A stretch of DNA of 64,000 bases. It comes from Actinophytocola algeriensis (GTDB lineage: Bacteria; Actinomycetota; Actinomycetes; Mycobacteriales; Pseudonocardiaceae). This document shows positions 50,382 to 59,892 of the stretch, in pieces. The position numbers and the translations under genes were made by a program. Positions within the stretch are counted from its first letter, which is position 1; every line of letters starts with the position of its first letter. The notes beneath the pieces are model-generated. The model was given only the letters and a program-made list of their open reading frames with translations, made no database searches and had not been told where the DNA came from. The stretch is from the NCBI RefSeq assembly GCF_014203735.1, contig NZ_JACHJQ010000002.1, positions 1,259,780 to 1,323,779 of the forward strand, given 5' to 3'.

Positions 50382-52100
50382 CTACAGACGTGAGTCGATC
50401 CATTCACGTACATCGCGGCGGATGAGCAAGAACGTGGTGGCGAACATACCCAGCATGCCCAGCACCAGCAAGGCCAGGCCGAAGAACACGAGCCAAGGAC
50501 CTAGCACAAACCCCGAAATTCCTATACTGAACGCGAACGAGAACAGGGCCGCGGGAGAAAAAAACAACGACACCGCTAATGCCAGAAGTAAGACTGGGAA
50601 AGAAAGACTTTGGACGCGAGCCATGGTAATCGCGATGGGGCCACCGCGCCACACCCGATACATCCATGGACCCAGCAGCCCGGCTATCAGTAGCAACCAG
50701 ATCCCCACGAAGCCGACGAAACCGTCCACGGGGGTAGGGTTGCCGGAACCGGTGGGCGGACTGGCAGTGCTATCGACACTGGTAGCTGCACAGTTATCGA
50801 GAAGAGGGGGATCCACACAGACAACGCTTTCATTGCCGATAGTGAATGAACAGGTAGTGACATTATTGGCTGTGACAAATGAACAAGAGGAAACCTGTTC
50901 CTCGCCGGCGAAGATTTTGCATTCGCCGGCTTCGCAGCCAATGTAGCACCCTGTGGTGTCGGGGATGAACGAACAGGGGTCGACGAGTGAACTGGTGCCA
51001 CTATCCACAGTGGTGGATGGCTCGGCAATCTGGTCAGGACTGTTGGACTCACTTGTTATATTGATAGCCACGAGCGAGAGCCATATTACGGGGCTTAGCC
51101 AGAACATGAGGGTTAATGCGATGCTGAGTTTCACCGCCCACGGGCGCGCCATTGTGGGCTTGACCCGTGCTGGTACACCAGCCCGCTGGTAGACCGGCCG
51201 GAGAACACGTCGGAGAGCGCGTTGCGTGCGACGCGCGGCACCGATCAGCGGAAACCTGCCGTCCAGCATTTCCAGGTGCGGTGTCCAGTCACCGTCGAAC
51301 CAGATGACGGCGCGAACGTAGCGACCCCGCAGTATGCGCTGCCACATCCGCACCGGGTAGTCCGGTAGCCCTCGGGGGAAACGGTGCGCAAAGTACTCCC
51401 GGAACCGCGCGTACTGGTGCCGGTCGCGGCTGACGACGAGGAGCAGGCACCTGGGGTCGCGATGTACCACCTGATCGACCTCCCAGGCCAGGCCCCTTCC
51501 CGCCCCGGCGGCCAGCACAACGAGATTGGCGCGGCTGAGGGCGGCGAGCACCTGGTGTCGCCATGTCTCATCCGAGGCGTAACTGCGGTCGGCACCGGGA
51601 ACTGGAAGTTTGTCCCTTGGGTTCCCGAGCGCGACCATCCGCCCAAACGGCGCGACAGCACGGGCAACCTGGTCCTCTTCGGTGCGGACATCAGCGGGCG
51701 TCACTACCGACCCCAAGAGCAGTAGTAAGGGCCGCTGCGCATTCACCCGCGAGAAACCTTTGTCGTCGGAGAATGCCCGGAGAAACAACACGATCCGCTC
51801 GTACGCGAAGAGAAGACGGAGGTCGGTCAGGACCTGTGTCAGGTGTCGCCGCCCACGCAGCACCGCCCACACGCCGGCCACGACAATGATCAGGCCTGTC
51901 CCCCGTTGCGTCCATTGCGCCAAGGCCGGTGCGCCCTCGACGTGGAACCCGAGGCACACGCTGCCCAGTGTCACCGCGAACCAGCCCACGGTGCCCAGTC
52001 GCGAGCCTAGTCGCGGTGACTGTTCGATCACGGCCGCCTGTCGGGGAGGCCGTCTCGGGGTTGGTGAAGCAGCCCTCTCGTCGTGGTGAAATTCAGACAT
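50382..52100 (-). CDS. Membrane protein with a cytosolic Rossmann/SLOG- or TIR-like sensor domain and a Cys-rich insert
   Basis: A 572-residue protein. Two helices (~38-82) are followed by a cytosolic domain (~100-275): IVLFLRAFSDD, TEEDQVARAVAPFGRMVALG, NPRDKLPVPGADRSY and ANLVVLAAGAGRGLAWEVDQ. Then come a helix (~323-347), an outward-facing segment with eight Cys (376-437) and three or four C-terminal helices. The cytosolic domain is shared with the protein at 53972-55201. The Cys-rich part is unusually AT-rich DNA. Its start lies 66 bases from the divergent SLATT-like pseudogene. I know no function; a nucleotide- or ligand-sensing role is inferred from the fold. Confidence 0.75.
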   Translation of the reverse strand: MSEFHHDERAASPTPRRPPRQAAVIEQSPRLGSRLGTVGWFAVTLGSVCLGFHVEGAPALAQWTQRGTGLIIVVAGVWAVLRGRRHLTQVLTDLRLLFAYERIVLFLRAFSDDKGFSRVNAQRPLLLLLGSVVTPADVRTEEDQVARAVAPFGRMVALGNPRDKLPVPGADRSYASDETWRHQVLAALSRANLVVLAAGAGRGLAWEVDQVVHRDPRCLLLVVSRDRHQYARFREYFAHRFPRGLPDYPVRMWQRILRGRYVRAVIWFDGDWTPHLEMLDGRFPLIGAARRTQRALRRVLRPVYQRAGVPARVKPTMARPWAVKLSIALTLMFWLSPVIWLSLVAINITSESNSPDQIAEPSTTVDSGTSSLVDPCSFIPDTTGCYIGCEAGECKIFAGEEQVSSCSFVTANNVTTCSFTIGNESVVCVDPPLLDNCAATSVDSTASPPTGSGNPTPVDGFVGFVGIWLLLIAGLLGPWMYRVWRGGPIAITMARVQSLSFPVLLLALAVSLFFSPAALFSFAFSIGISGFVLGPWLVFFGLALLVLGMLGMFATTFLLIRRDVREWIDSRL

Positions 52101-52166
52101 CTAGCCCCCAGTCGCTCGGCCTGGTGCTCGCGCCGCCACACACGGTAGCGCTGCGCTAATACGCGC

Positions 52167-52905
52167 GTGGCGACTTCGGAAGAATCAACCGTGGGCTGGT
52201 TATGGGATCGCCAGAGTGTGTGTTCACAGGCGGCCGACAATGCCAAACGGTCGATCAGCAAGGCCAGAGCGGTTGGCCTCGTGCTGGGCGTGGCGGCGGC
52301 GTGTGCCGGCGCCGCGGCCGCCCAGGTCATGTCGTGGAGCGACGGGGTGGGAAAACGCTGGCGTTCCTGGCGGCCGTCGCGGTCGGGATGGCGCCGCTAG
52401 CCACCAACAGGGCAGGCCCACGACAGATCCGCGACTGGACCCGCCTGCGTTCGGTCAGCGAAGAACTCAAGAGCGAGACCTACACCTACCTCGCCCGCGT
52501 TGCCCCTACCAGGACGCGGACGCCGCGGAAGTGTTGCTTGAGCGCGCCGAGCGGGTCACCGCGGACGCATCCGACTGGTCGGCCACATCAGCCGACTCGT
52601 CCACCGCCAGCGCGCTCTTCCCGCGGTCACCGACATCAAGTCCTACATCGATGTGCGGGTCGCTGGTCAGATCGAGGGTTACTACCGGCCCCGAGCAGCA
52701 GCCATGAATCGGCGGGCAAGCCAGATCCGCCTGACGGAGCTGGCCTTGGCCGCGACAGCCGTGACACTGGGCGCCGTGTCCGTTGTCTTCGGATCGGCAT
52801 GGGCATCCGGATGGGTTGCGACGGTCACCACCGTGGCTGCCGCACTCACCGCGCATGCGGCGGCCTCCCGATATGCCTACCAGGAATTGGAGTCCTCCCG
52901 TACCG
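52167..52905 (+). pseudogene. DUF4231/SLATT-like membrane protein, decayed copy
   Basis: The same family as the intact gene at 53083. It reads, in successive frames, WLWDRQSVCSQAADNAKRSI, RDWTRLRSVSEELKSETYTY, YQDADAAEVLLERAERVTAD, VRVAGQIEGYYRPRAA and TVTTVAAALTAHAAASRYAY. At least three frameshifts separate these blocks, and the C-terminal NESWM region is lost. It starts at GTG 52167, divergent from the first sensor gene. Confidence 0.8.
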
Positions 52906-53082
52906 ACAACAGCCCCGCTCGATCACCACGCCGCCGCCGACGCAACCGCAGGACCCGAGCTGACTACACCGTCACCTGTCCCCACCACACCGAACAACAG
53001 GCACGCGAACCGAACCGAGGTCGAGCGACACCCGTGCCTATGCGGTTTCCGGCGGGCGGGTGCCCCAGGCCAGGATGTGCGC

Positions 53083-53967
53083 ATGAGTGTTCAGCCGATC
53101 ATGCTGGTGTGGCGTCGACAGAGTGCCTGGTCTCAGGCTTCCGACCGGCTCAAACGGCAGATCAGCCGGTCGCGGGTGGTCGCACTGGCGCTGGCCATCG
53201 TAGGTGCCGTGCTGGGCACTGCCGCAGCCGAAATGATCAAGGAGCATGTGCTGCCTGGCCGCATTGTGGCGGCGGCCGCGGCCGTCGCGCTGGCTCTCGC
53301 GTCGATCGCGGTCCGGGTGACGTCGCCTTCGGTCGTACGGGACTGGACGCGGGCGCGTTCGATGGCGGAGGCGCTGAAGTCGGACGCGTACTGCTACCTG
53401 TCACGGACCGGCCCGTTCGTCGGTGATGACCGCGACGAGGTGGCGTTGCGGCGGCTAGACGAACTGGGTGAGCTGGCCGGGGATCTGGTGCGGTACATCA
53501 CCGGGATCGAACCGGCCGAGCGTCCGCTGCCCGACGTGCATGATGTGGACACCTACGTCAGCGTCCGGGTCGAGGGGCAGATCACCGGCTACTACCGACC
53601 CAGGGCCCGTTTGATGGCCGGCCGCGTCCGGCTCGCCCGGCGCCTCGAAATGGGGCTGGGGATCATGGCCGCCGCGTTCGGCGCGGTCGTGGCAATCTTC
53701 CCGACCATGGGCCTGTCGGCTTGGATCGGTGTTCTCACCACGGTCGCGACGGCGATCGCCGCGCACGCCAGCGGTTCCCGGTTCGAGTACCAGCAGATCG
53801 AGTTCACCCGGACCGCAGAGGAGTTGGAGCGGTTGTCCGCCGGCTACACGGCCGCGGACAAGGAGCAGCTCGACGCCGACGAGTTCGTGCAGGCGTGCGA
53901 ACAAGTGATCTCCATCCAGAACGAGAGCTGGATGGTGCGGCTGAGCACCGAGCACCCTGCGACCTGA
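53083..53967 (+). CDS. DUF4231/SLATT-like membrane effector candidate
   Basis: A 294-residue protein. Two transmembrane hairpins (~25-80: VVALALAIVGAVLGTAAA and IVAAAAAVALALASIAV; ~195-240: MGLGIMAAAFGAVVAIF and WIGVLTTVATAIAAHAS) flank soluble helices with RDWTRARSMAEALKSDAYCY and VRVEGQITGYYRPRARLMAG. The end is CEQVISIQNESWM. This matches DUF4231-type proteins, which belong with SLATT domains: 2TM modules proposed to form membrane pores in nucleotide-sensing conflict systems. It overlaps nothing; the next gene converges 4 bases away. A 7-bp hairpin (CTGACTG-GT-CAGTCAG) spans the two stops. Confidence 0.8.
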   Translation: MSVQPIMLVWRRQSAWSQASDRLKRQISRSRVVALALAIVGAVLGTAAAEMIKEHVLPGRIVAAAAAVALALASIAVRVTSPSVVRDWTRARSMAEALKSDAYCYLSRTGPFVGDDRDEVALRRLDELGELAGDLVRYITGIEPAERPLPDVHDVDTYVSVRVEGQITGYYRPRARLMAGRVRLARRLEMGLGIMAAAFGAVVAIFPTMGLSAWIGVLTTVATAIAAHASGSRFEYQQIEFTRTAEELERLSAGYTAADKEQLDADEFVQACEQVISIQNESWMVRLSTEHPAT

Positions 53968-53971
53968 CTGG

Positions 53972-55201
53972 TCAGTCAGTCTTCACGCGCGGCCGCGGCC
54001 GCGGCACGGCCAGCAAACGCGCCTTCCTCTCCATCAGGCGCAACCCCCAGAACATGCCCACCCCGACCAGGGCCGACAGGGCGAGCATCCACCACTCGCT
54101 GCTGGTCTGAGGCAGGCCCCAGTTGTTGGCCGGGGACATCCGGATCAGGCCGACAAACACCACACCGAGCGCGAACATGACGAACATGCGCCGGATCGAG
54201 CTGATCCGGTCGGCGGTGACCTGAGCTTCGCGAGACGCCGGCTCTCCTGCCTCGAACGCGGCCAGCCGGTCGAACGCGGGCAGCGCGACCTGGCTGATGC
54301 GCACGTGACCGACATCGAACAGCGGGATCGTGAACCGTAGGGGCTCGAAGGTCGCCGACCAGTCCGGCGAGAACAAGATCAGACCGCTGATGACGTCCTC
54401 GCGCAGCGGGATGTTCGACCTCGCAGGAGCTCGGTACTCGGGCAGTATCGGCGGGGACCACCGCTTCCCGGACGTACGAGACACGAGGTGGGCGCGCTCG
54501 GTGAGCGCGATCAAGGCCCGGGACCGGAAATCGTCGTACTTCTCCTTGTCCGCTGGCACGGCCAGGATCAGCCGCTGTGGCGGCAGAACACGGGTGGCTT
54601 CCACGAATTCCCACACGGTCCCCGGTGTCGCGTCAAGCGCGATGACCACCATGCGGGCCCGGACCATGAGACTGCGCACCGGGGGCTTCCAGTCGCCACC
54701 CGGCAGATAGAGCCGCCGCGCGCCCACCGGCGGCAGCTGGTCGCGCGGACTGCCGACCGCGAGCACTGGTCCGAGCGGGCGAAACGCCGCAATCAGATGT
54801 TCTTCCATGCTGCGACCGGACAAGAACGTCGAAGCCAGGGCGTTAGGTGGGAATACCGCCTCTGGGCGTATCCAACTCCGTTCGAGTTTCCCCCGGCCGA
54901 CATCCTCCCGAAACGACCGCAAGTACAGGACGTAAAGGTCATCCTGGCCGGGAAAGGCCGCTGGCCTGGCGAGGTGCCGGCGCCCGGTCAGGCGCACGAC
55001 CTGACCGTAATGCGCCACAGTCGCACCCACTGGCATAGCCAAGAAGACGAAAAAAGTCATCCACGCCGGATGATCATCAGAGAGAAAACCTCCCCAGCCG
55101 ACCCAGTAGAACGCACAGAGGGAGACGCCGATCCCCACTGCCCACGCAATCACCCCAGCCAACAACAGGACCACACCCAGAGCTCGAGAAGGCGCACCCA
55201 T
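53972..55201 (-). CDS. Membrane protein with Rossmann/SLOG- or TIR-like sensor domain (second copy)
   Basis: A 409-residue protein. Two N-terminal helices (~8-68) are followed by a cytosolic domain (~88-300): YVLYLRSFRED, SMEEHLIAAFRPLGPVLAVG, SPRDQLPPVGARRLYLPGGDW, ARMVVIALDATPGTVWEFVE and LILAVPADKEKYDDF. Two C-terminal helices follow (MFVMFALGVVFVGLI; WWMLALSALVGVGMFWG). The motif order equals the 50382-52100 protein, but the Cys-rich ectodomain is absent. It is convergent with the intact SLATT-like gene. Together they look like sensor and effector halves of one module (inference). Confidence 0.75.
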   Translation of the reverse strand: MGAPSRALGVVLLLAGVIAWAVGIGVSLCAFYWVGWGGFLSDDHPAWMTFFVFLAMPVGATVAHYGQVVRLTGRRHLARPAAFPGQDDLYVLYLRSFREDVGRGKLERSWIRPEAVFPPNALASTFLSGRSMEEHLIAAFRPLGPVLAVGSPRDQLPPVGARRLYLPGGDWKPPVRSLMVRARMVVIALDATPGTVWEFVEATRVLPPQRLILAVPADKEKYDDFRSRALIALTERAHLVSRTSGKRWSPPILPEYRAPARSNIPLREDVISGLILFSPDWSATFEPLRFTIPLFDVGHVRISQVALPAFDRLAAFEAGEPASREAQVTADRISSIRRMFVMFALGVVFVGLIRMSPANNWGLPQTSSEWWMLALSALVGVGMFWGLRLMERKARLLAVPRPRPRVKTD

Positions 55202-55686
55202 AGCGCTTGATGCTAACCGCGGGCACTACCGCGAGAGAACGATTGACCTCTTTCCGCCATCGTCACCACCGTCCCGCAGCGCACCACTTGCCGGTTGGTG
55301 TCCTGGACCGTCGCGGGCGTGCCACACGCACGCTCCTTCGGCCACCCGGTCTGCGCGACCGGTGCGCGCATGATCGCCACCCTGGTGCGCGAGATGGACC
55401 GCCGCGAGGTCCGCCGGACAGGGGCCCATCGCGGTGTTCGAGCGCGTGGTGACCTGCTCGGCGTGCACGGGTCGTGGCGGTCAGAGCCAGCGCGGTATCG
55501 GCGGGCGGTCCGGGTGGTCGATTCGATCGGTGAGCCAACGCGCCAGTGCCGCGGCCGTCCCGAACGGTCACCGTGACAAGGGTCTTTTCTCGTCCAGCAT
55601 GCTCCCCGGCCGTAACCGGGTACACACCTTGATGCCCAGCTGACGAAGGCGGGCAGCCAACTACGGTCGGAATCATCCCGATGTAT
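55202..55686. other. No intact gene; weak coding trace
   Basis: A plus-strand frame near 55300-55420 (WTVAGVPHARSFGHPVCATG, then ARMIATLVREMDRR) looks like a short piece of a gene but has no start and no recognised family. Confidence 0.4.
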
Positions 55687-56391
55687 CTAGAACGGCGGCG
55701 GCTCGTACGGAAGCTCCACACGAGCAGGCTCGGCCTCGGTCAAGCGCTCAAGGCCGAACCGAGACGCGTACCGCTCGATACTTGCATCAGCCGGAGCCGC
55801 AAAGGTCAGCATCCAGAGACGTTCACCGGGGCCCGCATATCCCGTCGGCGGAGGTGCCATGCGGACCAGTGCATCCTCACTACACCACAGCTTGACCTGA
55901 GGCTCTTCAGTGCCGAGCGCTACGAACTTCAGCGGCTCACACGACTCCAGCGCCAAATCGATTTTTGAAGCATCAACAAAGGTGGTGAACTTGGACGCGC
56001 CTCCGATGACAGCTTCCCGCACGGTGCAATGCAGAAGAAATTCTCCGAGCACCTCGCCCGTTCCCGTCCAGCCGCCTTCTCGTGCCTCCCTGGAGAATAC
56101 CTGGAGCCTGTCATCATCGAGGTCAACGGCCCAGAAGTAGCTGTTCTGATTCTCAACCCAGAACTCGAGCATGCCGCGAGAGTCCGGCGCAAGGTCCCGA
56201 AGCGCGACGGGTCGGTCCTGGAACGTCACAGGGACACCGGCAAGCGCTGCCGCCGCATGCCACTCAACCAGCTCGGCAGGCACATGGAGGCTGGCGTCGA
56301 GGTGTACGTCGCTCACGCTCTCCACGTTGCCGTACCAGCGCCGGAGGAAACGTCCGACGCTACCCGAACCAATTGACAGAAGTTCGTCCAC
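55687..56391 (-). CDS. Hypothetical protein, possibly SUKH/SMI1-like
   Basis: A 234-residue soluble protein with balanced composition and an intact frame. The central part (VPAELVEWHAAAALAG; MLEFWVENQNSYFWAVDLDD; FSREAREGGWTGTGEVLGEF) recalls the SUKH fold of SMI1/KNR4-type immunity proteins, which pair a W-x-x-x-N-Q strand with a late E-F-L helix. The match is loose. No toxin gene adjoins it, so a conventional polymorphic-toxin immunity role is not supported by context. Confidence 0.5.
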   Translation of the reverse strand: MDELLSIGSGSVGRFLRRWYGNVESVSDVHLDASLHVPAELVEWHAAAALAGVPVTFQDRPVALRDLAPDSRGMLEFWVENQNSYFWAVDLDDDRLQVFSREAREGGWTGTGEVLGEFLLHCTVREAVIGGASKFTTFVDASKIDLALESCEPLKFVALGTEEPQVKLWCSEDALVRMAPPPTGYAGPGERLWMLTFAAPADASIERYASRFGLERLTEAEPARVELPYEPPPF

Positions 56392-56656
56392 GACGCCCGA
56401 TCATACGCCATGGGCTCAGCCCGGCGGGCATGTTCACAATCATCAGACCGATGCACATCGCACTGAAAGCGTTTCGGCAGAGCACCTGCCCCACTCTCCC
56501 GAAACGCTCCATTCGCGACTAGCGGAAATCCCCCTGTGAACCTGCAGAATGGCTTCCACCCTGATCGTAGACCAACATTATCGCATTCTGAGGAATGCGC
56601 GTCCTCGATGCAGTCGGTCGTCGTGGCGAGTTCGACAGCCAGAAAGACGAGACACC

Positions 56657-56905
56657 ATGAACCAGGCAGATTCGCAGGACAACGTGCCACCTGACGATGC
56701 GCTGCTGGTCGAGGTGGCGCGAGTCAGCGGCCTCCTCGGCAGCTACGTGGTGGCGTTTCTTGGGGCAGGCTGGCCCGAACCATCGGTCGATCATGAGATG
56801 GCGTTGGCCGACCGTGTCGCATCGGTGGCGGACGGCTTGCGGGCTCGCGCTGACAGCCGCGCGGCCGCCCATGTAGCCCCCTCCGATGCGCGATATCAGC
56901 AGGAG
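56657..56905 (+). pseudogene. Truncated helical hypothetical protein overlapping the broken mcrC end
   Basis: From ATG 56657 the product (MNQADSQDNVPPDDALLVEV, ARVSGLLGSYVVAFLGAGW, HEMALADRVASVADGLRARA) is coding-like for ~60-80 residues. It then runs into antisense mcrC sequence, so its natural end is lost. This marks the rearrangement point that removed the mcrC 3' end. Confidence 0.45.
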
Positions 56906-57787
56906 AACCGCCCGCTCGTATCCTCGACCGCCGCCGTGGAGCACGGGTACTGGCGGTGCGCGGTCCCGGACGCGTGTGTGGGCAGCGACTCGGCGAGCGC
57001 GACCGTGACGAAGTCCTCGAAGATGCTGGCGAGGTCGAACAGGAAACCGGTGGCGGTCACGGCGCCGGGGGCATGCTCCGGTGAGGTGGCCCGCCAGACG
57101 ATCTCTGCCAGACGAAGCGCCGTGTGGTGGCGGGCGTTGAGCCGACTTGGCCGCCAACTCGGCAAACCGCGTCCCGCGAACAAGGGTGGTCGCGTCGGCG
57201 AGACGGAGGCGCAGCGCGGTCAGCCGCTGCCGAGATCGCCGGTTTACTCGGGGAACAGCGAGCATCCGGGTGATCGCGGCCAGTAGGATCTGGTTCTCCG
57301 TGACGTCCACGGTGAAGTCGTCGTGCCGCAGTTCCATGGGTATCACGCGGCCGTGGTGCCGGCGAAGCTGGTCGGCCTCCCGCAGCCGGCCGCGCAGGAC
57401 ATAGGAGGTCTCCTCGACTTCGCGATATCCCTGGAGCAGACCCTGCCGTACCGCCCGTTCGGTTTGCCGCCACAGCGCGTTGGCGACCGCGGGAACCAGG
57501 TCGTCGCCGGTGCCCATGGCGATCTCGTCGTCGCGCCAGCCTTTCGGGTCGATCGCGTAGCCGACCATGAACAGCAGCCGGGCGATGTCGAGCTTCGGCC
57601 GAACCCAGAGGTCGATGTCGCCGATCCGGGCGGCGCCGACCTTGCCGCGGGCGGCGATGTCCCAGTGACCGGGCACCAGAGCCGAAGGCGCGGCCGACAC
57701 CGTTCCCGAGCGGGCGAGCCGTCGGCCCTGCTCCGTGATGATTGGATGGTCCGAGCTACCCAGCTCGTCAAGCTCCACGACGGGCAT
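56896..57787 (-). pseudogene. mcrC: McrC-like restriction component, frameshifted and lacking its nuclease end
   Basis: From ATG 57787, overlapping the mcrB stop (ATGA), the frame matches McrC: PVVELDELGSSDHPIITEQG, DLWVRPKLDIARLLFMVGYA, RQTERAVRQGLLQGYREVEE and HDDFTVDVTENQILLAAITRML. Near 57150 the frame slips by one base and continues as RLNARHHTALRLAEIVWRAT, then GFLFDLASIFEDFVTVALAE. It stops at 56896, before the PD-(D/E)xK nuclease core that cuts DNA. The McrBC system is therefore probably unable to cleave unless a nuclease is supplied elsewhere. Confidence 0.82.
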
Positions 57788-59892
57788 CAGGACTCTGCTG
57801 GTGGCGCGTCGAGGGTCTTGCGCAGGGCATCGAGCCGGTACCGGTCGAGCACCTCGCGTGGGCTGCCGTAGTGGTGCTCCTCCAATAGCGGCAAGATCGA
57901 CGTCTCCCACACCTCGGCCAGCGCGTCCGGTCGATCGTAGACGTAGGAGTGCATCAGGTACGAGGGACCGACAGCCAGATCGCGGTCGTCAATGGCACGG
58001 TTGAGCGCGTCCAGCAGATCCGCCGCGTCGGCATGGTGGGCGACCTCGCCCGCCTCGGCCCGGCGGCGCAACCACTCGCGGAGCAGGCCCGACGTGGGTG
58101 GCAGCGACGGATGCAGCTCGACGAACGCGAACCTGCGCCGCATGGCCGCGTCGACCAGCGCGATAGAGCGGTCCGTGGTGTTCATCGTGCCGATCACGAA
58201 CACGTTCTTCGGCAGGGTGAAGTCTGCCTCGGTCGAGTAGAGCAGGCTGATCGAGTCGTCCCGGTACTCCAGGAGGAAGTACAGCTCACCGAACACCTTG
58301 GCGAGGTTCGCCCGGTTGATCTCGTCGATGATCAGGATGTAGGGATCGGACGGATGCTGACGAGCGTCGTCGACCAGCGCACGGAACGGGCCGGGCCGCA
58401 GTTCGAACGCCAGCTGTCCGTCGTCGCGTTGCACCGGCCGGAAGCCCTCGAAGAAATCCTCGTACGTGTAGGAGGGATGGAACTGCACGAGCTTGATCGC
58501 GCTCGGCTCGGCCAGGTGCTGGGCGATCTTGCGGGCGAGGAACGTCTTGCCGGTGCCGGGCGGCCCGTAGAGGATCAACTGGCGGCGGTGCCACAACAGG
58601 TCGGTCTGGCGTTGCAACCAGGCCTGGTCGATCATCAGCTCGTCGGCCAGCTCCGGACTGACCGGCGTGAAGGCCAGCGTCCTCTGGGGCGTGGGAGTGG
58701 GTGCCTCGACCTCGACGTCCAGGTCGCGCAACAGTGTTTCGACCGCGGCGAGGTTCTCGGTGAGATCCACGACGTCGGACTGGTTGTGCAGTTTCGCCGG
58801 CAACGGGTCCGGCAGCTTCGCGAACGGCACCGGACCGGTGTCGTTGAGCCAGGTCGTCCGACGACGTAGGTTGGAGCGCTTGTCGCTGGAGCTGACGTAC
58901 TCGGCGTCCCCGGCGATCCGGCCCACGTAGGTCTTGCCACCGGTGGTGGTGAGCACGAGATCGCCCACCCGCATCCGGTTGCAGAAGGCGTCGAACTCGT
59001 TCACCTTCGCCTCACGGGCGGAGTAGGGCTTGTGCTGGTAGTCCTCGTCCACGAACGACTTCAGGTCAGTACGCGGCACGGGCGGGGAGATAGCACGCAG
59101 ACCGGACGCGGCCAGCGAAACCGACTGCCTGCGCAGCCACACCGGCACCAGGTCCCGCCCGTCGACGGACGACCCCCGCACCAACCACGCCCGTCGCGTG
59201 GTGGGCTGGGGAAGGAGGTCGCCAAGCAGGTCACGGAAGTCGTCGGTGGTGAGCCGCTGGCCGGGACTCGCACGCCCACGGTCGTCGAACTCCACACCTT
59301 CGGCTTCGAGCACCTCTCGCGGGAGGTCTGTGCGGTCCGGGTCCCACCACTGGAAGTTCGGTGAGATCGTGCCGTTCTGCGTCAGGACCCGATAACCGTT
59401 TGCAGTCTTGTGTTCGGCCATGAAACCGCCGATGCCCTGGCCGGACATGCCGACCAGGTTGGCCAGGTCGCCGTAGGTGGTCCAGTTTCCGGGCCCGACG
59501 AGTTCGAGGGCGCTCAACACCGTGGCCCAGCGCGGGTCGCGGTACTGGCGGTTCTTCGTGGCCTGGTTGCGAGCACGGTAGAGGCGGCGCAGCTCGTTCA
59601 GCAGCTCGGTGCCAGGGAAGTCGAGCAACGCCTGGAGGCCGGTCTCGGTGACAGTCCAGGAGCCGCCGCCCTTGGTCAGCCAACCGACCGTCGCGGCCTC
59701 GCCGGTGCGGAAGCCCATCTGGACCTGCCATCTCACCCGACCGCGTTCGTCGACCGAAAGCATGTCGTCGGCGAGATCAACCCGCTCACGAACCCGCTCG
59801 GCGACCTCTTGGCGACGCAGCGGTCCCTTCGCGTCGCGCAACACCTCCATCGCGGTACGCAGGTAGAGAGCGTTCCGGTCGGCGAACGTCAC
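57787..59892 (-). CDS. mcrB: McrB-type AAA+ GTPase of a modification-dependent restriction system
   Basis: A 701-residue protein. Order: an N-terminal winged helix (~5-100, Mrr_N-like); an alkyltransferase-like DNA-binding domain (~118-215: VGPGNWTTYGDLANLVG, NGYRVLTQNG, LEAEGVEFDDRG) lacking the catalytic PCHR Cys; an EVE/PUA-like region (~245-345, with RVGDLVLTTTGGKTYVGRIA) typical of modified-base readers; and the McrB GTPase (~430-690) with Walker A GPPGTGKT, Walker B IIDEINRANLAKVFGEL and MNTTDRSIALVD. GTG start 59892 overlaps the upstream stop (GTGA). Confidence 0.9.
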   Translation of the reverse strand: MTFADRNALYLRTAMEVLRDAKGPLRRQEVAERVRERVDLADDMLSVDERGRVRWQVQMGFRTGEAATVGWLTKGGGSWTVTETGLQALLDFPGTELLNELRRLYRARNQATKNRQYRDPRWATVLSALELVGPGNWTTYGDLANLVGMSGQGIGGFMAEHKTANGYRVLTQNGTISPNFQWWDPDRTDLPREVLEAEGVEFDDRGRASPGQRLTTDDFRDLLGDLLPQPTTRRAWLVRGSSVDGRDLVPVWLRRQSVSLAASGLRAISPPVPRTDLKSFVDEDYQHKPYSAREAKVNEFDAFCNRMRVGDLVLTTTGGKTYVGRIAGDAEYVSSSDKRSNLRRRTTWLNDTGPVPFAKLPDPLPAKLHNQSDVVDLTENLAAVETLLRDLDVEVEAPTPTPQRTLAFTPVSPELADELMIDQAWLQRQTDLLWHRRQLILYGPPGTGKTFLARKIAQHLAEPSAIKLVQFHPSYTYEDFFEGFRPVQRDDGQLAFELRPGPFRALVDDARQHPSDPYILIIDEINRANLAKVFGELYFLLEYRDDSISLLYSTEADFTLPKNVFVIGTMNTTDRSIALVDAAMRRRFAFVELHPSLPPTSGLLREWLRRRAEAGEVAHHADAADLLDALNRAIDDRDLAVGPSYLMHSYVYDRPDALAEVWETSILPLLEEHHYGSPREVLDRYRLDALRKTLDAPPAES

